A DNA stretch of 64,000 bases, taken from Williamsia maris. Lineage in GTDB: Bacteria > Actinomycetota > Actinomycetes > Mycobacteriales > Mycobacteriaceae. The stretch covers positions 1,357,027 through 1,421,026 of the forward strand of contig NZ_JAMTCJ010000001.1 of assembly GCF_024171815.1 (NCBI RefSeq), read 5' to 3'. Shown piece after piece: positions 8,750 through 18,039 of this stretch. The notes under the pieces are model-generated. The model worked only from the letters and a program-made list of their open reading frames with translations. It searched no databases and was not told the DNA's origin. Within the stretch, counting starts at the first letter, position 1. Each line of letters begins with the position of its first letter. Position numbers and translations under genes: made by a program.

Positions 8750-9682
8750 GTGCCGGCGCCTGACCCGTCATCGGTACGGATCGAGGGACCCTGGACCCAT
8801 CTCGATGTCCGGGCCAACGGGATCCGGTTCCACGCCGTCGAATGCGGTGACGGTCGCATCGACCGACCCCTGGTGTTGCTGCTGCACGGGTTCGGCGAGT
8901 TCTGGTGGAGTTGGCGGCACCAGCTCGAGTCGCTGACCGCGCAGGGGTACCGCGCCGTCGCCCTCGATCTGCGTGGCTACGGCGACTCCGACAAGCCACC
9001 GCGCGGGTACGACGGTTGGACCCTCGCCGGCGACACCAACGCCCTGATCCGTTCCCTCGGCCATTCCGACGCCGCGTTGGTCGGGCATGCCGACGGCGGT
9101 CTGGTCGCCTGGGCGACCGCCACCCTGCACCCGCGCGCGGTACGTTCCGTCGCCGTCATCGGATCACCCCACCCGCGAGCCCTGCGGTACGCGGTGGTCC
9201 GCGACGGTGCCCAGCGCTCGGCGTTCCTGAGCGGGTTCCTCGGCAACCAGCTGCCGCGGACCGCGGAGAAGACCCTGACCCGTTCCGACGGCGCGTTCAT
9301 CGCGGACATGTTCGCCCGCCGCACCGCGTCGGCCTGGCAGCACACCGACGAGTACGCCGAGGTCATCCGACGCAATCGCGCCGCGATCCAGATCCCCGGC
9401 GTCGCGTTCTGCAGTCTGGAATACCGTCGGTGGGCGTTCCGGTCACAGCTGCGACGTGACGGCGTCAAGTTCCTCGCGCTGATGAACCAGCGTCTGCACA
9501 TACCGGTTCTCGCCGCCCGTGGTCACCTCGACGACTACATGCTGTCCGAGACCGTGTCGGCCAGTCGGTACTGGGCGTCGCGGATGACCTACGCCGAGGT
9601 CGACGGCAGCGGGCACTACGCGCACGAGGAGAACCCCGACCAGGTCACCGAACTGCTCCTCGAGCACCTGCAGCTCGTCTGA
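8750..9682 (+). CDS. ephE: EphE-like alpha/beta hydrolase (predicted epoxide hydrolase)
   Basis: The oxyanion-hole motif HGFGEFWWSW (about 46-55) and the nucleophile motif GHADGG put an aspartate at position 115, as in epoxide hydrolases rather than serine esterases. The C-terminal SGHYAHEENP supplies the catalytic histidine. The full length is 310 residues. It follows the holin-like gene by 12 bases, as in the M. tuberculosis Rv3669-Rv3670 pair. The likely reaction is hydrolysis of an epoxide to a diol; the substrate is unknown. Confidence 0.88.
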   Translation: MPAPDPSSVRIEGPWTHLDVRANGIRFHAVECGDGRIDRPLVLLLHGFGEFWWSWRHQLESLTAQGYRAVALDLRGYGDSDKPPRGYDGWTLAGDTNALIRSLGHSDAALVGHADGGLVAWATATLHPRAVRSVAVIGSPHPRALRYAVVRDGAQRSAFLSGFLGNQLPRTAEKTLTRSDGAFIADMFARRTASAWQHTDEYAEVIRRNRAAIQIPGVAFCSLEYRRWAFRSQLRRDGVKFLALMNQRLHIPVLAARGHLDDYMLSETVSASRYWASRMTYAEVDGSGHYAHEENPDQVTELLLEHLQLV

Positions 9683-9691
9683 GCCTGCGGG

Positions 9692-10195
9692 TCAGAGCAT
9701 CTCGGTGGCGTAGACCGGAGCGAGTTCGGCCGCCAGCGTCCGGCGCTCGGCGATCTGTTCGGCCGTCAACTCCGGCGGAGGACTCGTCCGGGTCGGGATG
9801 CGATCACCCACCCGGTCGAAGAACTCCTCCTGCCCCGCCGGGGAACACAGACACAGCATGCGTGCCGACACGTCGGACCGGTTGACGAAATTGTGGGGCG
9901 CGTTGGCCGGGATGTTGACGGTGTTCCCCGCGGCCACGGTCGTCGTGACGCCACGGAAGGTGAACGCGATCTCGCCGCTGAGGATGGTGAACATCTCCTC
10001 GAAGTCGTGCCGATGTGGCGGCGGACCACCACCGGGCGGGATCTCCATGTCGATCAGGCAGTACCGACCGGCGGTCTGCTCACCGGTCACCAGCACCGAG
10101 TAGGTGTCCCCGGCGAGGAAGATGTGCGCCACGACGGGATCGTCCCGGCCGGAGACGGTCAGTTCGCGCGTCGGGTCGTCGTCGGGAATCGGCAT
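9692..10195 (-). CDS. Cupin-domain protein
   Basis: A small single-cupin protein. Cupin motif 1 is GGGPPPHRHDFEEMFTILSGE, supplying two histidines and a glutamate for a metal, and motif 2 is VNIPANAPHNFVN. It ends with a helical tail (TAEQIAERRTLAAELAPVY). It could be a metal-dependent enzyme or a binding protein. ATG at 10195 has GGAG five bases upstream and is preferred; the frame also allows ATG 10207 and GTG 10273, which would overlap the upstream hydrolase gene. It appears co-transcribed with that gene. Confidence 0.8.
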   Translation of the reverse strand: MPIPDDDPTRELTVSGRDDPVVAHIFLAGDTYSVLVTGEQTAGRYCLIDMEIPPGGGPPPHRHDFEEMFTILSGEIAFTFRGVTTTVAAGNTVNIPANAPHNFVNRSDVSARMLCLCSPAGQEEFFDRVGDRIPTRTSPPPELTAEQIAERRTLAAELAPVYATEML

Positions 10196-10250
10196 GCCGG
10201 GCTCCATTTCGTGGGTCGTGCTGATGGCTCGCGTGATGAACGGTCGGAGG

Positions 10251-11144
10251 TCAGGGTTGCGCGAAGTGCGCACGCAGGAACTGCCCCGCGGCGTCGAGGG
10301 CCGCGGCCCCCTCGTCGAGGATCGCGGCGAACGCCTGGAAGACGTGGGGCACGCCCGGGGTGATCTGCAGGCTGATCTCTACGTCGGCCCTCGCTGCGGC
10401 GGCGGCCACGCGAATCGCGTCGTCGAGCAGGATCTCGTTCGATCCCGCCTGTACGAGCAGAGGGGGGAGCCCGGTGAGATCGGCGTACACCGGACTCAGC
10501 AGCGGGTCGGACGGGTCCGACATCCCGACGTAATCGATGGCGCGCGTACGCAATCCGTCGACCGTCAGAGCTGGGTCGATCCCGGCTCGGGAGTCGATCG
10601 TCGTACCGGACAGCGTCAGATCCGCCCATGGGGAGAAGACCGCGGCGGCCGACGGCATCGGCAGGTCACGATCGCGCAGAGCGAGGAGCGTGGCCAGGGC
10701 GAGTCCTCCGCCCGCCGACTCGCCCACCACGGCCACGTGACCGGGCTCGGTCACCTCCAGTAGTGCCGTGTACGCAGCGACGGCGTCCTCGATCGCCGCC
10801 GGGAACGGCGATTCCGGCGCCAGTCGGTAGTCGACGGTGACGGCGCGGGCACGAGATCGGCGTATGAGGTCTCCGACGAGGCCGACCGACGACGCGGCCG
10901 TTCCGAGCGAGTACGCCCCGCCGTGCAGGTACAGCACCACGTCGTCCGTGCTGACCCCCGCGATCTCGACCGACACGACATCGACGCCGCCGAGCCGATC
11001 CGGGGTCGCGACCACATCGTCGGGCAACGGGAACGCGGTGAGCATCTCGACCAGCACGCGGCGTTGTTCGTGGACCTCGCCTCCGAGGTCGAGGGGCCCG
11101 CTGCGCAGCATCTCCGCAACCGCTCGCTTCTGGCCATCGGTCAT
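10251..11144 (-). CDS. Lip-type alpha/beta hydrolase (hormone-sensitive lipase family)
   Basis: The oxyanion motif LYLHGGAYSLG, the nucleophile motif GESAGGGLAL, the acid in AGSNEILLDDA and the histidine in PGVPHVFQAF match family IV (HSL-like) esterases. The predicted reaction is hydrolysis of short- or medium-chain carboxyl esters in the cytoplasm. ATG at 11144 is chosen; TTG at 11165 is an in-frame alternative. The gene is divergent from a MarR regulator and followed by the cupin gene, so a small MarR-controlled operon is likely. Confidence 0.88.
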   Translation of the reverse strand: MTDGQKRAVAEMLRSGPLDLGGEVHEQRRVLVEMLTAFPLPDDVVATPDRLGGVDVVSVEIAGVSTDDVVLYLHGGAYSLGTAASSVGLVGDLIRRSRARAVTVDYRLAPESPFPAAIEDAVAAYTALLEVTEPGHVAVVGESAGGGLALATLLALRDRDLPMPSAAAVFSPWADLTLSGTTIDSRAGIDPALTVDGLRTRAIDYVGMSDPSDPLLSPVYADLTGLPPLLVQAGSNEILLDDAIRVAAAAARADVEISLQITPGVPHVFQAFAAILDEGAAALDAAGQFLRAHFAQP

Positions 11145-11169
11145 GGTCGTTGGACCCTTCGTCAATTGA

Positions 11170-11181
11170 GTAGCCGACTAC
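11170..11181. promoter_or_regulatory. Possible MarR operator between hydrolase and marR
   Basis: The divergent gap holds GTAG-CCGA-CTAC (11170-11181) next to the palindrome TACGTA (11179-11184) and further TAG/CTA half-sites. Position and symmetry suggest the site of the adjacent MarR protein, but the arms are short. Confidence 0.4.
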
Positions 11182-11225
11182 GTAATAGTAGGCGTGGACG
11201 CCGCGAACGCAACGGGGAAGGCAGA

Positions 11226-11711
11226 ATGTCCGACATGGACCGTCGCGCTCCCGTCGCCAACACGCTCGAGAGCCGGTTTCCCGTCAGCTATTCGATCTAT
11301 GCGATGGCCCGCGTGCAGCGAGCACTCGCCGCGACCGGGCTGGCCGACCTCGGACTGTTCCCCGCGCAGGAGATCCTGCTGACCGAACTCGACGGGGACG
11401 ACGGGCGGTCCCAGAAGGCCCTTGCGGAGACGATGGGGATCAGTCACGTGACGGTGGCGAAGATGACGGCGCGACTGGAGCGCGCCGGGCTGGTGGCCCG
11501 TCGCACGTCATCGACCGACCGACGGGTCAGCCTCGTGTTCCTCACCCCGGCCGGGCGCAGCGCACAGGAGGGCATCCGCGCCGTCTGGGCGGGTCTCGAG
11601 GCGATCGTCAACCGCGAACTCGACCCACAGGCCAAGCAGGATTATCTCGCCGGTGCCGCCAAGATCCGTCGCGCTCTCGACGCGTCGGGTTCCGGCGACG
11701 CCGGCGAGTAG
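11226..11711 (+). CDS. MarR-family transcriptional regulator
   Basis: A 161-residue protein with the MarR winged helix: QKALAETMGISHVTVAKMTARLERAGLVAR followed by the wing RRTSSTDRRVSLVFLTPAGR. ATG at 11226 follows a GGGGAAGG ribosome binding site. It is divergent from the Lip-type hydrolase and cupin operon and probably represses it. The inducer is not predictable from sequence. Confidence 0.9.
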   Translation: MSDMDRRAPVANTLESRFPVSYSIYAMARVQRALAATGLADLGLFPAQEILLTELDGDDGRSQKALAETMGISHVTVAKMTARLERAGLVARRTSSTDRRVSLVFLTPAGRSAQEGIRAVWAGLEAIVNRELDPQAKQDYLAGAAKIRRALDASGSGDAGE

Positions 11712-11730
11712 CGCCGGCCCGTCATCGGAT

Positions 11731-12930
11731 CTAGGACGAGTGCACGCAGGACATCGTGTCGACGGCGGCGTTACGGCCCTCGGACGCCTGCAGGTTGTCC
11801 TGGACCTGCTTGGCGGTGAGCACGAACCCGGTCTGACTCGAGGTGTCCTCGGCGGCGCCGAAGATCACGCCGAGCACCTGACCGTCCGAATTGATCAGCG
11901 GTCCACCGGAATTGCCCTGCCGGATGGATCCGCGGACGGTGTAGACCTCACGACGGACCTGTCCGTCGCGGTAGATGTCGGGGCCGGACAGGTTGACCAC
12001 CTCGCGGATGCGCTCCGGGCTCGCGGTGAACGGGCCCGCTTCCGGATAACCCAGCGCGATGGCGTCGTCGCCGGTGTCCGCGGGCTGGTCGACGAAGTCC
12101 AGTGCCGGTGCGGTGAGTCCGGGTACGTCGAGCACGGCGATGTCGTTGCGGGAGTCGAAGAGAACCACCTTCGCGTCCAGCGGTCCGTCGTTGGACTGCA
12201 CCTTCAGGGTGCGGGTGCCCGCGACCACGTGTGCGTTGGTCATCACCCGCTCGGGGGACACGACGAAGCCGCTGCCCTCCAGCGCCTGGTTGCAACTCGG
12301 GGCGATGCCCTCGATCTTGACCACGCTGGGACGCACCTGGCTGATCACCGGCAGGTTGAGCAGGGTGGTGTCGGGCGGGTTGACGTTGGTGATCGGGGTC
12401 CGGCCGAACGGACCGATGACCTCGGGCAGACCCGAGTCGTCGAGGAGGGAGCTGAAGTCGCTGGGCAGCTCACGCAACCACTGCGGCGCAACCTGATCGA
12501 CCCCGCTGAGCACCTTCGAACCGCGTACGGCGTTGGCGATGGACGGTTCGGCGGCACTGCTGACCGGGATGGCCAGCAGCCACGCCGCGACCAGCACGGC
12601 GACCGCCTGTAGCAGCGACCCGACACCGCTGTCGGCACGCCGGAACGCCGCCGATCGGATGCCGCTGCGCGCGGCCCGACCGAGCACCATCCCGGACACC
12701 TCGCCGATGACCACCAACAGCACCAGCAGTCCAACCCCGACGACGAGTCGCCACCGGCGGTCACCGATGTGGTCGATGATGTGTGGCGCCAACATGATCC
12801 CGGCGACCGCGCCGAGGACGACACCGAGGAACGCCAGCGCCGACGCGAGCGCGCCCTGTCGGTATCCGGAGGCGGCGGCCAGCAGGGCGACCACGACGAC
12901 GGCGATGTCGACCCACGCCGACCCGCTCAT
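11731..12930 (-). CDS. marP: MarP-like membrane serine protease
   Basis: The 399-residue protein has four predicted membrane helices in a CvpA-like N-terminal domain (residues 1-130) and an extracytoplasmic chymotrypsin-fold protease domain. The catalytic triad is His234 (TNAHVV), Asp263 (RNDIAV) and Ser341 (GNSGGPL). Cys213 and Cys395 correspond to the redox-sensitive disulfide described for M. tuberculosis MarP (Rv3671c), which is needed for acid resistance. It overlaps the upstream Nudix gene by 4 bp (ATGA), as part of the conserved Nudix-thioredoxin-nth gene set. Confidence 0.93.
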   Translation of the reverse strand: MSGSAWVDIAVVVVALLAAASGYRQGALASALAFLGVVLGAVAGIMLAPHIIDHIGDRRWRLVVGVGLLVLLVVIGEVSGMVLGRAARSGIRSAAFRRADSGVGSLLQAVAVLVAAWLLAIPVSSAAEPSIANAVRGSKVLSGVDQVAPQWLRELPSDFSSLLDDSGLPEVIGPFGRTPITNVNPPDTTLLNLPVISQVRPSVVKIEGIAPSCNQALEGSGFVVSPERVMTNAHVVAGTRTLKVQSNDGPLDAKVVLFDSRNDIAVLDVPGLTAPALDFVDQPADTGDDAIALGYPEAGPFTASPERIREVVNLSGPDIYRDGQVRREVYTVRGSIRQGNSGGPLINSDGQVLGVIFGAAEDTSSQTGFVLTAKQVQDNLQASEGRNAAVDTMSCVHSS

Positions 12931-13697
12931 CGCTGACCCGCCCGGTCCAGCATGTCGCCGAGGTCACGGACGTCGTCGGTGTCCCACGGGACATCCCAGC
13001 CCGCGGTCTCGAAGATCGCGGCCAGCAGTCCGCCGGTGAAGCCCCACACGAGCATGTCCTCCACCCAGAAGGCCGGGCCCCGATAGACCCGCCCTCCCAT
13101 CACCGAGCGCTGTACCTGAAAACGATTGTCCGGAGAGAGTAAGTCGCGCAGTGGCACTCGCGCGACCCGGGCGGTCTCGCCCTGGTCGACCGCGCGGACC
13201 GGGCTCGGCGTGGGCCAGTGGGCGATCACGGGCACCACGTCGAATCCCGACGGCGGCACCGGGAACGACCGCAACTGCGCCACGGGCACGACGCTGTCCG
13301 GGTCGAGTCCGGTCTCCTCCTGCGCCTCGCGCAGCGCGGTGCCCACGGGGTAGTCGTCACCGGGGTCGACGGCTCCTCCGGGGAACGCGACCTGGCCGGG
13401 ATGGTTGCGCAGCGTGTTCGCCCGCTGGGTGAGCAGCACGTCGGCGTCGACGGGCGGTGTCCCGTCCGCGGCGGCGTCGAACGATCCGCCGAACAGCACG
13501 AGGACCGACGCCGGTCGGGCGCTGCGCTTGCGGGTGAGTGCGAGCAGTCGGGTGCGGTCGCCGCCGCGGTTGTTGACGCTGTCGGTGACCCCGTCGACGT
13601 TGTCGGTGAGCGATCGCAGCCATGACGGGATGGACTCGTCGGACGTCAGCGGTCCGGCGACGGTGCGGGCACCGTCGTCGTCCGTCCGGTCGGTCAC
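12927..13697 (-). CDS. Nudix hydrolase, predicted CoA pyrophosphatase
   Basis: The Nudix box is present as GGAVDPGDDYPVGTALREAQEETGL, with the preceding LLTQRANTLRNHPGQVAFPGG typical of CoA diphosphatases (NUDT7/8-like). The expected reaction splits CoA or acyl-CoA into phosphopantetheine products and 3',5'-ADP. The frame is open far upstream, but GTG at 13697 overlaps the upstream stop as GTGA, which fits the ATGA-type coupling used throughout this operon. It corresponds by position to Rv3672c. Confidence 0.88.
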   Translation of the reverse strand: MTDRTDDDGARTVAGPLTSDESIPSWLRSLTDNVDGVTDSVNNRGGDRTRLLALTRKRSARPASVLVLFGGSFDAAADGTPPVDADVLLTQRANTLRNHPGQVAFPGGAVDPGDDYPVGTALREAQEETGLDPDSVVPVAQLRSFPVPPSGFDVVPVIAHWPTPSPVRAVDQGETARVARVPLRDLLSPDNRFQVQRSVMGGRVYRGPAFWVEDMLVWGFTGGLLAAIFETAGWDVPWDTDDVRDLGDMLDRAGQR

Positions 13698-14386
13698 AGG
13701 CTCGTGCCGAGGTACTGGTTCACCGAGTCGGTGACCGCCTGGGTGTCGGGGAAGACGGTGGGCAGCACCTTCGCCACGGTCCCGTCGGCACGCACCAGGA
13801 TCGACACCGGGTAGGCGCGCGGAGCGCCGAGAGCGGCGGCGATCCTCGACTGGGTGTCGACGACCGAGGGCAGGTGCACGTCGATCTCGCTGAGCAGACC
13901 GAGGGCGAGCACCGGGTTCTCCGACCCCTCCTTGGCCTGGACCGCCAGCACCTGGACGCGATCGCCGGCGACGCGCGCGAAGTCGGCGATGGACGGCAGT
14001 TCCTTGCGGCACGGCAGGCACCACGGTGCCCAGAAGTTGATCAGCAGGGGTTTCCCGGCGGTGGCGCTGCCCAGGTCGACCGTCCCGGGACCGCCGAGAC
14101 ACGGTGCCGTGACCCCCTTCAGGACGGACGCGGCCGGAGCGGGGGCGGTGCCGGTGGGGCACGGCGCAAGGGCCGCCCGGTCGCGGGCGGCGGAGAGGTC
14201 GTCGGCGCTGACCGATGCGGTCGCCCCGGGGATCGGCCCCGCCGACGCCGCCGGGCTGCCTGCCCCGAGACCGTCGTCGGACGAGCCGGAACCGCGCGGC
14301 CAGATGGCCGCGATCAACGCCACCACCACGATCAACGCAGCGATGGTCCAGCGTGCCGACGCGGGCACGCGTGAGAGACGGCTCAT
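13694..14386 (-). CDS. Membrane-anchored TlpA/ResA-like thioredoxin protein
   Basis: One N-terminal membrane segment (about 12-30) is followed by a Ser/Ala/Gly linker and a thioredoxin domain with FWAPWCLPCRKELP; the active-site cysteines are Cys123 and Cys126. The domain should face the periplasmic side and act on thiols or disulfides of exported proteins. Extra cysteines at 76 and 96 precede the fold. Lengths and neighbours fit Rv3673c. ATG at 14386 shares a base with the nth stop. Confidence 0.88.
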   Translation of the reverse strand: MSRLSRVPASARWTIAALIVVVALIAAIWPRGSGSSDDGLGAGSPAASAGPIPGATASVSADDLSAARDRAALAPCPTGTAPAPAASVLKGVTAPCLGGPGTVDLGSATAGKPLLINFWAPWCLPCRKELPSIADFARVAGDRVQVLAVQAKEGSENPVLALGLLSEIDVHLPSVVDTQSRIAAALGAPRAYPVSILVRADGTVAKVLPTVFPDTQAVTDSVNQYLGTSL

Positions 14387-15189
14387 CACGCCGTCACCCC
14401 GGCCAACGCGAGCAGATGGTCGGTCTCGGGACCCTTCACCAGCTTCGCGGCGGCGGTCTTGTCGGTGGGGCCCTCCCCATAGGACGGGCAGTCCGCCGCG
14501 AGCACGCACACCCCGCAGGCCGGCTTCTTGGCGTGGCAGACGCGGCGCCCGTGGAAGATCACCCGGTGCGAGAGGTCGGTCCAGTTCTTGCGCTCGATCA
14601 GCTCTCCGACCGCGTGCTCGACCTTGACCGGGTCGGTCTCGGCGGTCCAGTTCCAGCGACGCACCAGTCGTCCGAAATGCGTGTCGACGGTGATGCCGGG
14701 GACGCCGAACGCGTTGCCCAGCACGACGTTCGCCGTCTTGCGACCGAATCCGGGCAGGGTGACGAGATCCTCGAGACGACCCGGGACCTCACCGTCGAAA
14801 CGTTCCAGCAGTGCCTGTCCGAGACCGATGATCGAGTTGGCCTTGTTCCGGTAGAACCCGGTGGTGCGCACCATCTCCTCGAGTTCCTCACGCTGCGCGC
14901 TCGCGTAGGCCGTGGCGTCGGGATACCGCCGGAACAGGGCCGGGGTCACCATGTTGACGCGCACGTCGGTGCACTGCGCCGAGAGGATCGTCGCGACCGA
15001 CAGTTCGAGCGGCGTCGTGAAGTCGAGTTCGCAGTACACATGCGGGAACGCGATCTGCAGCTCCCGGTCCATCCGCCGAGCGCGGCGGACGAGACCGGTG
15101 CGCGTCTCGGTACCGCGTTGCGCGGCAGTCTTCCGTCGAGAACGCGGCGCTGCCGCAGCCTGCGGTTCTCGTGAAGGATCGGTGGTCAC
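14386..15189 (-). CDS. nth: Endonuclease III
   Basis: A DNA glycosylase/AP lyase of base excision repair. The helix-hairpin-helix motif LPGFGRKTA carries the catalytic Lys151, and VDTH supplies Asp169. The C-terminal [4Fe-4S] ligands follow the exact Cys-X6-Cys-X2-Cys-X5-Cys spacing (218, 225, 228, 234). Length is 267 residues with a basic N-terminal extension of about 35 residues. It heads the nth, thioredoxin-like, Nudix, marP gene string. Confidence 0.95.
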   Translation of the reverse strand: MTTDPSREPQAAAAPRSRRKTAAQRGTETRTGLVRRARRMDRELQIAFPHVYCELDFTTPLELSVATILSAQCTDVRVNMVTPALFRRYPDATAYASAQREELEEMVRTTGFYRNKANSIIGLGQALLERFDGEVPGRLEDLVTLPGFGRKTANVVLGNAFGVPGITVDTHFGRLVRRWNWTAETDPVKVEHAVGELIERKNWTDLSHRVIFHGRRVCHAKKPACGVCVLAADCPSYGEGPTDKTAAAKLVKGPETDHLLALAGVTA

Positions 15190-15331
15190 GTGAGTCAGGG
15201 TACTGAGCAGACCTGAAGGCGATCTTCAGCATCCGGTCACGACCCGGCGGGGCGCGGCCGGAAGGTAACGCTTGGGTTCCACCTCGGGTTTCGTTGCCCT
15301 TCCGAGACCTGGATTGTGTTTACTGACCTTC

Positions 15332-15592
15332 ATGCACGGACTCGCTGTACTGCTGTTCCCGGCGGTGCTCATGTTGTTCGCGTTGGCCATGGAGAAGATG
15401 GAATCGCAGATCGACGACGTGAGCGTCAACCGCGACCAGGTCGAGGAGTTCCTCGAAAGCGCAGCTCCGGAGCAGATGGACACCCTCGCCAAGGACGGCT
15501 TCCCCGCCGCACTCGACGAATTCCGCAGCCGCCGCGACTCGGTCGAACCCGAGTCGTTCGACTCCCCGACCGAGTCGAGCCGCGCGAGTTGA
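15332..15592 (+). CDS. Small conserved membrane protein (Rv3675-like by position)
   Basis: An 86-residue protein with one N-terminal membrane helix (LAVLLFPAVLMLFALAMEKME) followed by an acidic soluble tail with a helical stretch (NRDQVEEFLESAAPEQMDTLAKDG). It sits between nth and crp, where mycobacteria have Rv3675. The ATG at 15332 is favoured over an upstream in-frame start because it begins right before the helix. The function is unknown. Confidence 0.7.
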   Translation: MHGLAVLLFPAVLMLFALAMEKMESQIDDVSVNRDQVEEFLESAAPEQMDTLAKDGFPAALDEFRSRRDSVEPESFDSPTESSRAS

Positions 15593-15766
15593 TCACCGCG
15601 GTTCGATGACCCCGTAACCGGGCAGGTGAGGCGCTGTTGGACGTTCGTCGAACTCCGCTGGGGCTATGGCCGTAGACTCGATCACAACGAGTGACGAATC
15701 CAACATTCGGACATCACAAACTATGCGCGGGGCAGCCCGCGGCAGCACCCTCAGAAAGGGGCGTAC

Positions 15767-16441
15767 GTGGAGGAAGTACTGGCCAGGGCCGGCATCTTTC
15801 AGGGAGTGGAGCCCAGTGCCGTCGCGGCGCTGACCAAGCAGCTCCAGCCTGTTGATTTCCCGCGCGGCCACGTCATCTTCAACGAGGGCGAGCCCGGCGA
15901 TCGTCTCTACATCATCCTCGCGGGCAAGGTGAAGGTCGGCCGACGCTCGGTCGACGGCCGCGAGAACCTGCTCACGATCATGGGTCCGTCGGACATGTTC
16001 GGCGAGCTGTCGATCTTCGATCCCGGCCCGCGCACCTCCTCGGCGACCACGGTCACCGAGGTCCGCGCGGTGTCGATGGACCGCGACGCCCTCAAGGCGT
16101 GGATCGCCGACCGCCCCGAGATCGCCGAGCAGTTGCTGCGCGTGCTGGCCCGTCGCCTGCGCCGCACCAACAACAACCTCGCCGACCTCATCTTCACCGA
16201 CGTCCCGGGTCGTGTCGCCAAGCAGCTGCTCCAGCTCGCCCAGCGCTTCGGCACCCAGGAGGCCGGTGCACTGCGCGTCACCCACGACCTCACGCAGGAG
16301 GAGATCGCCCAGCTCGTCGGCGCATCGCGCGAGACGGTCAACAAGGCGCTCGCCGACTTCGCCCAGCGTGGATGGCTGCGTCTCGAGGGCAAGAGCGTCC
16401 TCATCGCCGATTCAGAGCGTCTGGCCCGCCGCGCGCGCTGA
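15767..16441 (+). CDS. crp: Crp/Fnr-family global regulator (Crp/GlxR)
   Basis: At 224 residues this matches mycobacterial Crp and corynebacterial GlxR. The cyclic-nucleotide pocket reads [19 protein letters not shown], and the DNA-binding helix-turn-helix is [21 protein letters not shown]. It binds cAMP and controls carbon metabolism, respiration and development genes. GTG at 15767 follows AGAAAGGGG. The 174-base upstream region contains scattered TGAC/TCAC half-sites but no full TGTGA-N6-TCACA site. A strong hairpin follows the stop. Confidence 0.95.
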   Translation: MEEVLARAGIFQGVEPSAVAALTKQLQPVDFPRGHVIFNEGEPGDRLYIILAGKVKVGRRSVDGRENLLTIMGPSDMFGELSIFDPGPRTSSATTVTEVRAVSMDRDALKAWIADRPEIAEQLLRVLARRLRRTNNNLADLIFTDVPGRVAKQLLQLAQRFGTQEAGALRVTHDLTQEEIAQLVGASRETVNKALADFAQRGWLRLEGKSVLIADSERLARRAR

Positions 16442-16467
16442 TCCCTCGGCTATCCCGCGACACCCAT

Positions 16468-16503
16468 CGACTCCCGCGACAGTGATCACTGTCGCGGGAG
16501 TCG
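16468..16503. terminator. Strong hairpin terminator after crp
   Basis: A perfect 36-base palindrome (18-bp arms with no spacer) ends in TTTC. It is nested inside a second inverted repeat, TCCCGCGACA (16453-16462) with TGTCGCGGGA (16509-16518), so alternative stems are possible. It lies between the crp stop and the next start 35 bases on. Confidence 0.8.
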
Positions 16504-16538
16504 TTTCATGTCGCGGGAACCCTCAGTAAGGTCATGGT

Positions 16539-18026
16539 GTGACACACCCTCGTTCCAGACGTGACCCCCGCGCCGTGACACCGGTCGATGACGCCTGGAT
16601 CGCCGCGGCGTCGGCGTTCGAACTGGCCGACGCGATCCGAACCGGGGCGACCACGTCGCGACGGGTGGTCGAGTTCCACATCGGGATCCTGCGCGAGCGC
16701 GAGGCCTTCGGGGCCATCGCCCGCGACCGATTCGACGACGCCCTCGCCGAGGCCGATGCCTCCGACGCCGGCTCCCCCGGCACCGCCACCGACCGCCCGC
16801 TGCAGGGTGTGCCGTGCACCATCAAGGAATCCATCCCGGTCACCGGCATGCCGCACACGGCGGGACTGTCCAGCCGCGCGGGCATCATCGCCGACGCAGA
16901 TGCGATCGCCGTGCAACGACTCCGGCGCGCGGGAGCAATCGTCGTCGGCGTCACCAACACCGCGGAACTGTGCCTCGGTATCGAGAGCACCAACAGCGTC
17001 TACGGCCGTACCTCCAATCCCTATGATCGGCACCGCGTCTCGGGCGGATCGTCGGGTGGCGAGGGCTCGGCCATCGGAGGCGGAGGCATCCCGTTCGGCG
17101 TCGGTGGCGACACCGGCGGTTCGATCCGCATCCCGTCCTTCTACTGCGGCGTGTTCGGCCACAAGCCCTCCCCCGGCCTCGTCCCGGCCAACGAGTCCAT
17201 CCCGTCGCTGTCCGGCGAGGAGGAGGTCGACCTGCTCGAGACCCTCGGTCCGATGGCACGGCGCGCATCCGACCTGATGCCACTGCTGCGCATCCTCGCC
17301 GACGACGACGGCACCCGTATCGGCACGATCGAGTCCGTCGACCTCGAGGGCCTGCGAGTCGTCATCCCCACCAAGTCGAGCTATCTGCGCCCGATGGACC
17401 GGTCCGTCCGCGATGCGCGGGACGCCGCCGGAGCCGCACTGGCCGACCGCGGGGCCGACGTCGTGTGGCAGCCGATGCCCGCCATGCGTCGGGTCATCGC
17501 CAGCTACCTGATGGAGTTGCGCAAGCACGCCGGGACCTCGGTGATGTCGTTGTTCGACTCGTTCGGCGAGCCCGGTTCGCGCCACCTGACCCCGGCCGTG
17601 CTGCGCGCCAACAGTCTTCAGTTGCAGCTCGCGATGATCGGTGACCGCCTGCCCGAGTTGCTGCCCGGTCCGGCACGGACCCTGCTGGACAAGTTCGCGG
17701 CCGACCTCGCCGAGGAGGTGGACGGCGCGATCGGGGACGGCGTCATGCTGCACCCGCCCCTGCCGCAGCCGGCCCCGCTGCATCACGGAACCCTGGCACG
17801 CCCCTGGTTGTTCGGCGGCGCGGCCATCTTCAACATGTTGGGCCTGGCCGTCACCGAGGTCCCGTTGGGCTTCAGCAGGCGCGGTCTGCCGGTCGGAGTC
17901 CAGGTGGCCGCGCGGCCGGGCAACGACAACGTCACCATCGCGGTGGCACTGGAACTCGAGAAGCAGTTCGGCGGATGGGTTGCGCCGCAGGACGTCGCCA
18001 CCGGATCGGTCGCTACGACCACCTGA
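16539..18026 (+). CDS. Amidase (amidase signature family)
   Basis: The Ser-Ser-Lys catalytic triad of the amidase signature family is visible: Lys96 in TIKES, the cis-serine in VSGGSSGG (about 171-172) and nucleophile Ser195 in GGDTGGSIRIP. At 495 residues it is full length. It should hydrolyse an amide to acid and ammonia; the substrate is unresolved. The hypB gene follows after 13 bases, so the two are probably one operon. GTG at 16539 sits in GGTGTGACACACC, a near-palindrome at the start codon. Confidence 0.9.
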   Translation: MTHPRSRRDPRAVTPVDDAWIAAASAFELADAIRTGATTSRRVVEFHIGILREREAFGAIARDRFDDALAEADASDAGSPGTATDRPLQGVPCTIKESIPVTGMPHTAGLSSRAGIIADADAIAVQRLRRAGAIVVGVTNTAELCLGIESTNSVYGRTSNPYDRHRVSGGSSGGEGSAIGGGGIPFGVGGDTGGSIRIPSFYCGVFGHKPSPGLVPANESIPSLSGEEEVDLLETLGPMARRASDLMPLLRILADDDGTRIGTIESVDLEGLRVVIPTKSSYLRPMDRSVRDARDAAGAALADRGADVVWQPMPAMRRVIASYLMELRKHAGTSVMSLFDSFGEPGSRHLTPAVLRANSLQLQLAMIGDRLPELLPGPARTLLDKFAADLAEEVDGAIGDGVMLHPPLPQPAPLHHGTLARPWLFGGAAIFNMLGLAVTEVPLGFSRRGLPVGVQVAARPGNDNVTIAVALELEKQFGGWVAPQDVATGSVATTT

Positions 18027-18039
18027 GGAAGGCGCAGAC

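Noticed and set aside
15593..16285. A 230-codon minus-strand frame over crp
   Set aside because: It lies antisense to a complete Crp/GlxR gene and shows no family motif.
16539..16551. GTGTGACACAC near-palindrome at the amidase start as a Crp site
   Set aside because: The spacing does not fit TGTGA-N6-TCACA and the sequence overlaps the start codon; symmetry alone is not enough.
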